64,000 nt of DNA, taken from contig CAWAQG010000019.1 of assembly GCA_963784135.1 (NCBI GenBank), positions 19,345 to 83,344 on the forward strand. Reading direction: 5' to 3'. The stretch is from JADFXI01 sp963784135. GTDB lineage: Bacteria > Nitrospirota > Thermodesulfovibrionia > Thermodesulfovibrionales > Dissulfurispiraceae. How positions within the stretch are numbered: position 1 is the stretch's first letter; every line of letters starts with the position of its first letter. A model generated the notes under the pieces. The model searched no databases and was not told the DNA's origin. It saw only the letters and a program-made list of their open reading frames with translations. Below are positions 14,940 through 21,875 of the stretch, in pieces. Made by a program: the position numbers and the translations under genes.

Positions 14940-17600
14940 TCAGACAGATAAGGAAAAGAGCTCGATCAGCTCATCATTATTCATTTCTGTTATCCAGTCT
15001 TCTCCTCCTGATTGAATCACTTCCTGAGCCAGTTTTAACTTGCCATCTATCATCTTATCGATCTTTTCTTCAATCGTTCCCTCTGTGAGGAATTTGTGGA
15101 CGACAACGCTTTTTTTCTGACCTATCCTGAAGGCCCGGTCGGTCGCCTGGTTCTCGACCGCCGGGTTCCACCAGCGGTCGAAGTGTATAACATGATTGGC
15201 CGCTGTAAGGTTTAGTCCCACTCCACCCGCCTTCAGTGAGAGGACCATGAAAGGAACATAAGCGGAGCTCTGGAATTTGTCGATCAGGCCCTTTCTCTTT
15301 GCCACGGCGGTGCCACCGTGCAGAATGAGACCTTCTCTTCCGAACACACTATCAAGGAACGCCTTGAGCGGTTCGGTTATTTCCCTGAACTGAGTGAAGA
15401 CCAGAACCTTTTCCCTCTTTTCAAGGATGGTTTCGCAGATCTCCCTGAGACGGGTGAACTTGCCGCTTTCGTCTTCATCGTATCCGCCTGTGCCGAGGTA
15501 CTGGTCAGGGTGGTTGCAGAGCTGTTTGAATTTCAAGAGAGAGGAGAGTACCAGGCCCTTTCGTTGAATGCCTTCCGCCCTCTCAATTGTCTCCCTGAGC
15601 TCACGGACCATCTCCTTATACAGTAGGAGCTGTTTCTTGCTCAAAGGTGCGTATGTCTTCATTTCGACCTTTTCGGGCAGGTCTGAAATAACCGACTTAT
15701 CCGTTTTCAGGCGTCTCAGGATATAGGGGCTGATAATCCGCCTCAGTCTTGCGTAGCCCTCGGGAGATTGATGAAGCCCCTTTGCGAACCTGCCGAACTC
15801 CTGAGCGCCCCCGAGCAGCCCGGGGTTGATGAAGTCGAACAGGGACCAAAGATCTGACAGCCTGTTTTCAACCGGAGTTCCTGTCATGACTATCCTGTTT
15901 TGGGCCTTGAGCGTCTTGATGCTCCGCGTCTGCTTTGCGCCCGGGTTCTTTATAGCCTGGGCTTCGTCAAGTATAATGTAATTCCATTCACGACCATGAA
16001 GCCACTCATATCTCTGCACTAAGGAGTACGTCGTAATGACAAGATCGATGCCCTTCAGTGACTCACTGCCTTTAGTCTCTATCTTTCTTTCTTGAGGAGC
16101 GGAGGGATGCGCGATAAAAAAAACCAGGCTCGGTGCAAAACGGGCGAGTTCATTTTCCCAGTTTGAAAGCAGGGACGCGGGTACTACGAGCAGACTTGGC
16201 AGTCTCGCTTCTTGAGATTTGATGATAGTGAGCAGGCCGATTACCTGAACGGTTTTTCCGAGACCCATGTCATCCGCCAGGCAGATCCCGAGCCTCAAAG
16301 AATGGAGAAAACCGAGCCAGTTTACCCCCTTCTGCTGATACGGCCTGAGGTCGGCCTTTAGTGACTTCCCTGTCTGAGCAAAGTCGATCGACTCAGGGTT
16401 CCTGAGCTTTTTCAGCACGGTATCGAGCCATCTGCCGTTTGTCAGCTCAATATCCTGTGACTGGTTCGTAACTCCCAAAGCGGTTTTTGTATCTAACTGC
16501 ATACGCATGGCGTCTCTGAAGCTGAATTCGCCTGCCTCAATCATGTCACGCGCCTTCTCGTATGCCTCGATGGTCTGTTTCAGTTTCTCCGGATCGACCG
16601 CAACCCATTTGTTTTTGATCCAGGCGAGACCTTCCGATTTCAGGAGAAGCTGCCGGGCTTCTTCTTCAGGGATTACAACGTCCCCAAGAAGGAGTTCGGG
16701 CCTGAAATCAAGGATGGCGTCCATTCCGACGTGAGAAGGCTGCTTATCTCCGGCGGTTATCCGAAGCCTTACTCCCTGAGCAGGTCCCTTCCACCAGTTC
16801 GGGATCCTGCATAGTATGCCGGCATTCTCATAAACCGGGACCTCTTTTAAGAAGGTGTATGCCTCTTGTGTTGTCATTGAGAGGGGATGAAAGATTTCTC
16901 CCGATTCCAGCAGTTCACTGATAAATCTGCTCTCTTTGGCAGCGAGATGTACCGTCGAAAGCAAGTCCAGGAGTTTCTCGTTATCTTTGTCGAATTCTTC
17001 CAGGGCATATTTCAAGGGGAGATGCCTGGATGTGCCTTGGGCGTTGAGGCCTGTCGAATAGGTGGCCAGAAAAGCAAAGAGTGCATCGTCCTTCTTGTTT
17101 TCGACCAGATGGAAATAGACCCTGCCAATCAGATGCACATCCGGGCTGTAAGATCTGATGAACTCTTCGACAGTCCCTTTGTAATGCCTGACACCCTCAG
17201 CAAAACATTTGTTAAGGCCGTCCCATATGTTTTCAAGTAGGCGGGCATTCAGATACTCAGCCCCGGTCATGAGGGGTGAGCTATCAATGACTGACCGGGC
17301 TTCGTCGGGTGATAATGAGACAGTGATGGTCTCCCTTATCTGTTCCTTGTCAGGCGTCATCCTTATCTTTTCAGCGAACTTGCCTGCAAATGTGCGCCAG
17401 AAATTGATTGAATCGGAAAGCTGAATGGATTTGTCGCTGAAGCCGAGGAAAAGAAATGCGGAGTCTTTATATGCGCCGAACCGCCGGAATATCTCCTGTT
17501 CCAATAACTGCCGGCTCTTAGGTACCCGTTCTTCAGATGGCGACCATTCAAGCTGGACATCGCCACCCGGCATTATAACTGCAAGCAATTCGCTGTTCAT
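14940..17600 (-). CDS. SNF2/HepA-family helicase
   Basis: This 886-aa ATP-driven DNA translocase has a long bacterial SNF2 N-terminal region (about residues 1-400) and a two-lobed motor. Visible motifs are ADDMGLGKTVQ (Walker A, near residue 443), LDEAQAIKN (motif II, near 545), MTGTPVENRL (motif III) and QATDRAFRIGQ (motif VI). It belongs to the group of bacterial SNF2 proteins paired with a SWIM zinc-finger protein, whose broken gene lies 87 bases downstream in the same direction. These pairs occur in defence islands and may remodel protein-DNA complexes, but the substrate is unknown. Start 17600 lacks a striking ribosome site. Confidence 0.9.
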   Translation of the reverse strand: MNSELLAVIMPGGDVQLEWSPSEERVPKSRQLLEQEIFRRFGAYKDSAFLFLGFSDKSIQLSDSINFWRTFAGKFAEKIRMTPDKEQIRETITVSLSPDEARSVIDSSPLMTGAEYLNARLLENIWDGLNKCFAEGVRHYKGTVEEFIRSYSPDVHLIGRVYFHLVENKKDDALFAFLATYSTGLNAQGTSRHLPLKYALEEFDKDNEKLLDLLSTVHLAAKESRFISELLESGEIFHPLSMTTQEAYTFLKEVPVYENAGILCRIPNWWKGPAQGVRLRITAGDKQPSHVGMDAILDFRPELLLGDVVIPEEEARQLLLKSEGLAWIKNKWVAVDPEKLKQTIEAYEKARDMIEAGEFSFRDAMRMQLDTKTALGVTNQSQDIELTNGRWLDTVLKKLRNPESIDFAQTGKSLKADLRPYQQKGVNWLGFLHSLRLGICLADDMGLGKTVQVIGLLTIIKSQEARLPSLLVVPASLLSNWENELARFAPSLVFFIAHPSAPQERKIETKGSESLKGIDLVITTYSLVQRYEWLHGREWNYIILDEAQAIKNPGAKQTRSIKTLKAQNRIVMTGTPVENRLSDLWSLFDFINPGLLGGAQEFGRFAKGLHQSPEGYARLRRIISPYILRRLKTDKSVISDLPEKVEMKTYAPLSKKQLLLYKEMVRELRETIERAEGIQRKGLVLSSLLKFKQLCNHPDQYLGTGGYDEDESGKFTRLREICETILEKREKVLVFTQFREITEPLKAFLDSVFGREGLILHGGTAVAKRKGLIDKFQSSAYVPFMVLSLKAGGVGLNLTAANHVIHFDRWWNPAVENQATDRAFRIGQKKSVVVHKFLTEGTIEEKIDKMIDGKLKLAQEVIQSGGEDWITEMNNDELIELFSLSV

Positions 17601-17659
17601 AAACTTATCTGTATTCCCAGTTGAATTTAAATAGGAAGGCTATATAGAAAAGATGAGGG

Positions 17660-17707
17660 ATGGGAGAAGTGGTTCTCGTTGACACATCCATTCTGATAAT
17701 ATTCTCT
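17660..17707 (+). pseudogene. 5' stub of a VapC-type PIN toxin
   Basis: From ATG 17660 the + strand reads MGEVVLVDTSILIIF, the first strand of VapC-like PIN nucleases with the first catalytic Asp. Then the frame runs into the antisense of hicA at 17708. The rest of the toxin and any VapB partner are missing, so this is a deletion relic at the junction of two modules. Confidence 0.55.
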
Positions 17708-17923
17708 TTACAGATCATTCGGCCTCATGCCTGTTTTCTTTGCAATTCGAGCAAGCATACGCGGACCAATTTCCTCCCCATCATGAAAGGCAAAAACATA
17801 ATCAGGATATCCAGGCCGTGAAAGGACGCGGTGGGAACCGGCGGCATCTCGTTTGATAGACCATCCGATGCGAATAAGCGCAGCAAGGACGTTTCGGGCC
17901 TTGGTTGACGGCCATTGACTCAT
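17708..17923 (-). CDS. hicA: HicA-family mRNA interferase toxin
   Basis: The 71-aa protein has the dsRBD-like HicA pattern: an N-terminal LAALIRIGWSIKRDAAGSHRV with the catalytic His in GSHRVL, then a hydrophobic YVFAFHDGEEIGPRMLARI stretch. HicA cleaves mRNA when freed from its antitoxin. Its ATG overlaps the stop codon of hicB (ATGA), so the order is antitoxin first. It is slightly long for the family because of an N-terminal extension, but all core elements are present. Confidence 0.88.
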   Translation of the reverse strand: MSQWPSTKARNVLAALIRIGWSIKRDAAGSHRVLSRPGYPDYVFAFHDGEEIGPRMLARIAKKTGMRPNDL

Positions 17924-18120
17924 GCCGGCAGCGCGAAAAACTCATCGAGTTCCGGGATGGTTTCACCGTGATCAAGCCGATCTGCAATAACGCGTAATGC
18001 CAAAGCTTCAACTTTGGCAATGGCCTCTTCTCGCGTCTTTCCATAGATCAGTACCCCGGATAGTTCGGGAACCTCGGCAATCCAACGCCCGTCTTCTTCC
18101 TTCTCGATTTCTATTTTCAT
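17920..18120 (-). CDS. hicB: HicB-family antitoxin
   Basis: This 66-aa protein carries the partial RNase-H-like HicB fold: IEKEEDGRWIAEVPELSG followed by YGKTREEAIAKVEALALRV. It would bind HicA and block it. ATG 18120 follows AGGAG. No C-terminal ribbon-helix-helix DNA-binding domain is seen, so this is the short antitoxin form, and autoregulation would need another factor. Confidence 0.88.
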   Translation of the reverse strand: MKIEIEKEEDGRWIAEVPELSGVLIYGKTREEAIAKVEALALRVIADRLDHGETIPELDEFFALPA

Positions 18121-18159
18121 TTTACACTCCTGTCTTATCTATCACCAATATTATATCGC

Positions 18160-18270
18160 ATGGGCGCAGAATTAAAAAAGGTTGTTGTTGATTTAATGAA
18201 AACGAATCCCTCAGCTCATAAAAAGGCAAATTCTGCTCTTGCGAGGCGGTACCTTGCAGGTCCCAATTAG
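18160..18270 (+). CDS. Possible 36-aa small ORF
   Basis: The frame encodes MGAELKKVVVDLMKTNPSAH followed by KKANSALARRYLAGPN. It diverges from hicB and is preceded closely by a TATTAT element, but has no ribosome site. It could be a small gene or the end of a lost one. I do not recognise it. Confidence 0.25.
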   Translation: MGAELKKVVVDLMKTNPSAHKKANSALARRYLAGPN

Positions 18271-18317
18271 ACAATTAATCAACCGCTTTATGCTAAAATG
18301 ATTCTGGAGGTGTCCTT

Positions 18318-18401
18318 ATGCCAAATACAATAGATGCGGTCTACGAGAAAGGGATATTGCTCCCTCTCATCCCCATAAAAGGATTGAGGAGTAATTTATG
18401 A
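18318..18401 (+). pseudogene. 5' stub of a DUF104-type antitoxin
   Basis: Behind GGAGGTG, ATG 18318 opens MPNTIDAVYEKGILLPLIPI, which is the start of DUF104/AF2212-like antitoxins (normally 60-70 aa). It ends after 27 codons at a stop overlapping the DUF433 start (ATGA). The natural C-terminal part is missing, so it probably serves now only as a leader that couples translation to the next gene. An extended -10-like TATGCTAAAAT lies at about 18288. Confidence 0.6.
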
Positions 18402-18613
18402 ATCCGCGTATTGTATCGGATCCTAATGTTTGCGGGGGAGAGCCATGTATTAAGGGGACCCGTGTTCCGGTTCACGTAATTCTGAGCCACCTTGCAGCAG
18501 GTGAAGATTACGAGACTATCCTCAAACATTTCCCGCGAATTCAAAAAGAGGATATCCATGCGTGTCTTGAATATGCATCTTTCCTGGCTACAGAGAAAAC
18601 AGTTGTTGCATGA
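18398..18613 (+). CDS. DUF433 antitoxin-like protein
   Basis: The 71-aa protein shows the DUF433 pattern: RIVSDPNVCGGEPCIKGTRV followed by VHVILSHLAAG and a short helix-turn-helix-like DIHACLEYASFLA. DUF433 proteins are VapB-like antitoxins for DUF5615 PIN-like toxins. The start overlaps the DUF104 stub and the stop overlaps the toxin start (ATGA), giving a tightly coupled operon. Confidence 0.87.
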   Translation: MNPRIVSDPNVCGGEPCIKGTRVPVHVILSHLAAGEDYETILKHFPRIQKEDIHACLEYASFLATEKTVVA

Positions 18614-18960
18614 AGATCATTGTCGATGAGAGTGTGAGCTATGGATTAGCTGCAATTTTGAGAACGGAAGGACACATCGTTACGTCCATCGCCGAATTAG
18701 AAACATCAGGGACAGTCGATGAAAAAATCTACAATCTTGTTATTCAGGAACACGCTATTCTCATAACCAGGGACTTTCATTTCACCAATGCATTACGATA
18801 CCCTCCTGAAAAAACAGGCGGGATTATTTATATACGGCATGGGAATCTGAAGGCCTCGGAGGAAATTGAGATAGTCGAGAGATTTCTGTCCGTTCACCTG
18901 CATGAAGAATACAACGGTCGTTTGGTGACCTTATACAAGGACAGTGTGAAAATTCGTTAG
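18610..18960 (+). CDS. DUF5615 PIN-like toxin
   Basis: This 116-aa protein opens with KIIVDESVSYGLAAILRTEG and continues with AILITRDFHFTN, the two acidic centres of the DUF5615 (Mut7-C/PIN-like) ribonuclease family. It overlaps its DUF433 antitoxin by four bases. Length and order are complete, so this TA pair looks intact, unlike most neighbouring modules. Confidence 0.85.
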   Translation: MKIIVDESVSYGLAAILRTEGHIVTSIAELETSGTVDEKIYNLVIQEHAILITRDFHFTNALRYPPEKTGGIIYIRHGNLKASEEIEIVERFLSVHLHEEYNGRLVTLYKDSVKIR

Positions 18961-19343
18961 AGCAATTTGTCCTTCCTTAGTGTTCTTTCCAAGAAGCGTG
19001 CAGGAATGGTGTCAATCGGCATTGAAAAATGGCCCACTATCGGCGGCCAAAAATGACCCACCCCAGCGGGTTAGTTTTTCTTTGAATTTCTGGTTTTAAT
19101 CGTCCAGCTTTCATTCCCTGTTTCGATGATCTCACAATGATGAGTAACCCTGTCCAGAAGTGCAGTTGTCATCTTGTTGTCCCCAAAGACCTGTGGCCAT
19201 TCTCCAAATATCAGATTGGTGGTGATGAGCAACGGCGTACATTCATAGAGTTTGGATATGAGGTGAAACAGGAGTTGCCCGCTGTTTTTTGAAAACGGCA
19301 GATATCCTATTTCATCCAGCATGACGAAATCAAGCCGTGACAA
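18961..19343 (-). mobile_element. istB: IS21-type remnant: 3' end of istB and the element end
   Basis: Bases 19071-19343 encode on the minus strand the C-terminal third of an IstB ATPase (LDFVMLDEIGYLPFSKNSGQ with the Walker B, then LLITTNLIFGEWPQVF and LLDRVTHHCEII). The first part with the Walker A motif is missing. Downstream, repeated AAAATGGCCCAC and AAAATGACCCACC blocks (about 19025-19062) are typical of IS21-type terminal repeats. The left boundary near 18970 is uncertain. The fragment abuts the stop codon of the AbiEi gene (19352), replacing the place where its toxin gene would be. Confidence 0.8.
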
Positions 19344-19351
19344 GCTCGCTG

Positions 19352-20170
19352 TTAGCCTGCCTCCACCTTAATCTCCGTATTAATTAATAACCCCCACCGG
19401 CGATTGTATTTTCCATTACGCGGCATTGTGGGATCAAGCAGTGAAAACCCCGGTGCGAGTGCAACCGTCTTTCGGAGTTTCGCCACATTTCCCAGTCCAA
19501 GCGTTTCCATCAAAAACCCGAGGCGTTTGGCAGCGGCGCTGTTTCCAATTTTGCCCGCATATTTACGAAGTTTCGATTCATCGAGTTTAGCCCAGCCGGT
19601 CACCAGTGCCTTTGCGATTTCTTCGACTCCCCCGGCGTACTGAGGAAGATCCAGACCGTCAATGATTGTCTTTTCCCTATCCGTCACCGTAAATGGCATC
19701 TCATCAATCCAATCTTTTATAATACCGAAAAACTTTTCCGGCCGGAGCGAGATAACTTTATAGCTCACGCCAAACACTTCACCCGGAGGCCTTCGCACTG
19801 GATGGTCGGTAGCAACAAACACGGTTCTGGGCAACTGTTCAGTCATGCCATGATGATTAAGAGCAGACCAGTATGCAATTGCTGCGGGAGACACCAGTTC
19901 CATTGCAACAATAAATTCGTGCAGCTGCGGCGTCCTGTTGTCACCGGACGAGAGCGGGATAACAGCGAAGCGTCCCCGCCGTATACGCCGGATCCAGCCT
20001 TTGGTCTGAAGCCGTTCCAGGAATTGTCTGGTTGGGTCGCTTTCACTGTGGCCAAGAGTACGACGCGCATCCTCAATGCTGAAAGTAGGCCGAAGGCCTA
20101 TTCTGGCGAGGAATTGCGCTTCCATTCTGCCCAATGTACCCCTTGTTATCTTTTGAGTGTCTTTTGTCAT
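19352..20170 (-). CDS. Orphan AbiEi-type antitoxin (transcriptional regulator)
   Basis: The 272-aa protein has an N-terminal winged-helix domain (FSIEDARRTLGHSESDPTRQ, LQTKGWIRRIRRGRFAVIPL) and the AbiEi C-terminal region (YWSALNHHGMTEQLPRTVFV, then TDREKTIIDGLDLPQYAGGV). AbiEi represses the abiE operon and neutralises the AbiEii nucleotidyltransferase. The toxin normally overlaps its 3' end; here the IS21 remnant begins nine bases later, so the toxin has been lost and the antitoxin is an orphan. It is not closely similar to the first AbiEi-like protein in this island. Confidence 0.85.
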   Translation of the reverse strand: MTKDTQKITRGTLGRMEAQFLARIGLRPTFSIEDARRTLGHSESDPTRQFLERLQTKGWIRRIRRGRFAVIPLSSGDNRTPQLHEFIVAMELVSPAAIAYWSALNHHGMTEQLPRTVFVATDHPVRRPPGEVFGVSYKVISLRPEKFFGIIKDWIDEMPFTVTDREKTIIDGLDLPQYAGGVEEIAKALVTGWAKLDESKLRKYAGKIGNSAAAKRLGFLMETLGLGNVAKLRKTVALAPGFSLLDPTMPRNGKYNRRWGLLINTEIKVEAG

Positions 20171-20194
20171 TTCTTTAGCCTACCTAAGGCTCTT

Positions 20195-20223
20195 ATAATA
20201 TAACAATTTAGGCATAGAGTCAA
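20195..20223 (-). promoter_or_regulatory. Promoter of the orphan abiEi
   Basis: On the minus strand TTGACT (20223-20218) and TATTAT (20200-20195) are separated by exactly 17 bases, within a larger CCTAA...TTAGG dyad that may be an operator. Confidence 0.6.
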
Positions 20224-20272
20224 TAGAATACATTCCCGATTTTTAGGGGATATTTTTAGGGAATAAATAATT

Positions 20273-20295
20273 ACTCGTTCAGAACTCGTTCAGTA
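20273..20295. repeat. Tandem CTCGTTCAG motif, right copy
   Basis: Identical over 23 bp to 3690-3712, in the same orientation, 35 bp inside the right att core. Here it is outside any gene, so coding constraint cannot explain the conservation. Confidence 0.65.
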
Positions 20296-20330
20296 CGCGC
20301 CCGCAAACCCAATACCGGCGCGGGTGAGGG

Positions 20331-20354
20331 TGAGTTCGAATCTCACCCCCTCCG
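20331..20354 (+). repeat. Right att core: tRNA 3'-end fragment (24 bp)
   Basis: Exact copy of 3625-3648. The T-arm is complete here (GGTGAG/CTCACC around TTCGAAT), but no 5' acceptor strand (expected CGGAGGGG) precedes it, so it is an att junction and not a tRNA gene. It marks the right border of the 16.7-kb island. Confidence 0.85.
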
Positions 20355-20729
20355 TTTTACTCTCCTTGAGATTATCAGAAACCGTCTATATCGAGGAGCG
20401 GAGATACAAGCTTGGCTTGAGCATTAAAAAAGCAAAATAAGGAATATGAAAAGGGGGAGATTCGAAGGGGAGGTGTAGACGACCTCATGCGGGAACTCGC
20501 TTTCGGAATCTGCAACCTCTGATCTTGAATATCTGCTGGAATACTATAATGAGCAGGGATCGTCTTTTGAAGCTCACAGAGGAATAACACTAAATTCTTG
20601 CTATTGATTCAGATAATTTAGTCGAGGTCGTTTGGTGGAGTCTCATAAACGAAGGAGAATATGTTGGCGCCCCCTCGTTAAATTGACACTGTTTTCTATG
20701 CTTTGCTGTCAATGTAGTAGAGGGTAGCG
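20355..20729. other. Gene-free interval right of the island
   Basis: About 375 bases between the att junction and the tRNA promoter. Only short frames without ribosome sites are present, and no repeats or strong hairpins stand out. Confidence 0.6.
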
Positions 20730-20759
20730 TTGACATACTTCACCTCATTCAGCTATTCT
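20730..20759 (+). promoter_or_regulatory. Promoter of the initiator tRNA
   Basis: TTGACA (20730-20735), an 18-base spacer and TATTCT (20754-20759) place transcription start just before the mature tRNA 5' end. Confidence 0.7.
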
Positions 20760-20765
20760 ACTTAC

Positions 20766-20842
<77 letters not shown>

Positions 20843-20862
20843 AATAGAAAGGATGAAAAATC

Positions 20863-20893
20863 AAGGCTATCCGGCGCAAGCCGCGATAGCCTT
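20863..20893 (+). terminator. Terminator after the tRNA
   Basis: AAGGCTAT and ATAGCCTT enclose an inner CGGC/GCCG helix and are followed by a T-containing tract (ACTGTTTTCT). Confidence 0.7.
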
Positions 20894-21086
20894 ACTGTTT
20901 TCTGGGGGTTATTACCTAACGGGTTCCTATCTGCTTCCAAAAGTTCTCCCTGTTTCCTGTTAAAAGATTCATTGTTAAAGAAGCGCCTGTAAACCTCAAC
21001 GAGCAGCTTAGGGCCGGGTCTATATAATGTAGACCTTACTTTGCTATAGCCGATTTTGTGGTATGATTTTGAAAAGAGGAGGGGTT

Positions 21087-21875
21087 GTGGACATAGCGGA
21101 CCTGAGAAAGATCGGCAAAGAGCTGTTTTTTGAGATAGGAGAAATACGGTTGAAGCCGTTTGCTTCGGCAGCTATCGGCAAAGGCGCCGGCGGTGACAAA
21201 ACCTATCCCATCGACAAGCAGGCCGAGGATATTATTATCGGGGCCCTTGAAAATCTCCACGAACCGCTGGATATTATTTCCGAAGAGGCCGGGACAAGGC
21301 AAATTATGACCGGCGGCAAAAGGGTCTTGATCGATCCGGTCGACGGCAGCAAAAATGCAATAAACGGTGTCCCGTTTTATTGCTCATCAATTGCTGTTGC
21401 TGATGGAGATACTATAGGGAGCATCTCAGTAGCTTACATTATAAACCTCCTTTCGGGAGATGAGTTTTGGGCGGAGAGGGGTGGTGGGGCTTTTTTCAAC
21501 GGTGAAAAGATTTCCACACAGCAGGAAGACCTCCTCTATCTTGTCGCCTATGAGGCCCAGAGTCCGGGGCGTGATATCCCGCGGATAATTAATCTGCTCG
21601 GCGAGTCCAGGAGGACACGCTGCCTGGGCGCGACTGCCCTGGACCTGGCATATCTCGCTTATGGGGCCATAAGTGTATTTGTCTGCCCTTCGCCCTCGAG
21701 GAGCTTTGATTTTGCCGCCGGCTGGCTCATGGTGACCGAGGCCGGCGGCATCTTCACTGACATGGAGGGAAACTCAATTGCAGGTCTCGGCGCAGGGCTT
21801 GATAAGACCGCTCCTCTTCTGGCCTCGGGCAATAAGGCGCTGCACGAAAGGGCACTGAAGCTTTTACATGGCTGA
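21087..21875 (+). CDS. Inositol-monophosphatase-family phosphatase
   Basis: The 262-aa protein is a magnesium- or lithium-sensitive sugar phosphatase of the IMPase/archaeal FBPase IV group. The metal-binding signature is IDPVDGSKNAINGVPFYCSS, the N-terminal acid pair is IISEEAG, and the C-terminal motif is RSFDFAAGWLMVTEAGG. GTG 21087 sits just behind GAGGAGGGG and is preferred to ATG 21063, which lies before that site. The substrate could be inositol-1-phosphate or fructose-1,6-bisphosphate. The following ligase-acyltransferase gene overlaps by eight bases, suggesting a shared role in phospholipid headgroup or lipid synthesis. Confidence 0.87.
   Translation: MDIADLRKIGKELFFEIGEIRLKPFASAAIGKGAGGDKTYPIDKQAEDIIIGALENLHEPLDIISEEAGTRQIMTGGKRVLIDPVDGSKNAINGVPFYCSSIAVADGDTIGSISVAYIINLLSGDEFWAERGGGAFFNGEKISTQQEDLLYLVAYEAQSPGRDIPRIINLLGESRRTRCLGATALDLAYLAYGAISVFVCPSPSRSFDFAAGWLMVTEAGGIFTDMEGNSIAGLGAGLDKTAPLLASGNKALHERALKLLHG

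Noticed and set aside
20300..20354. A tRNA gene at the right island border
   Set aside because: Same reason; the expected CGGAGGGG 5' strand is absent.
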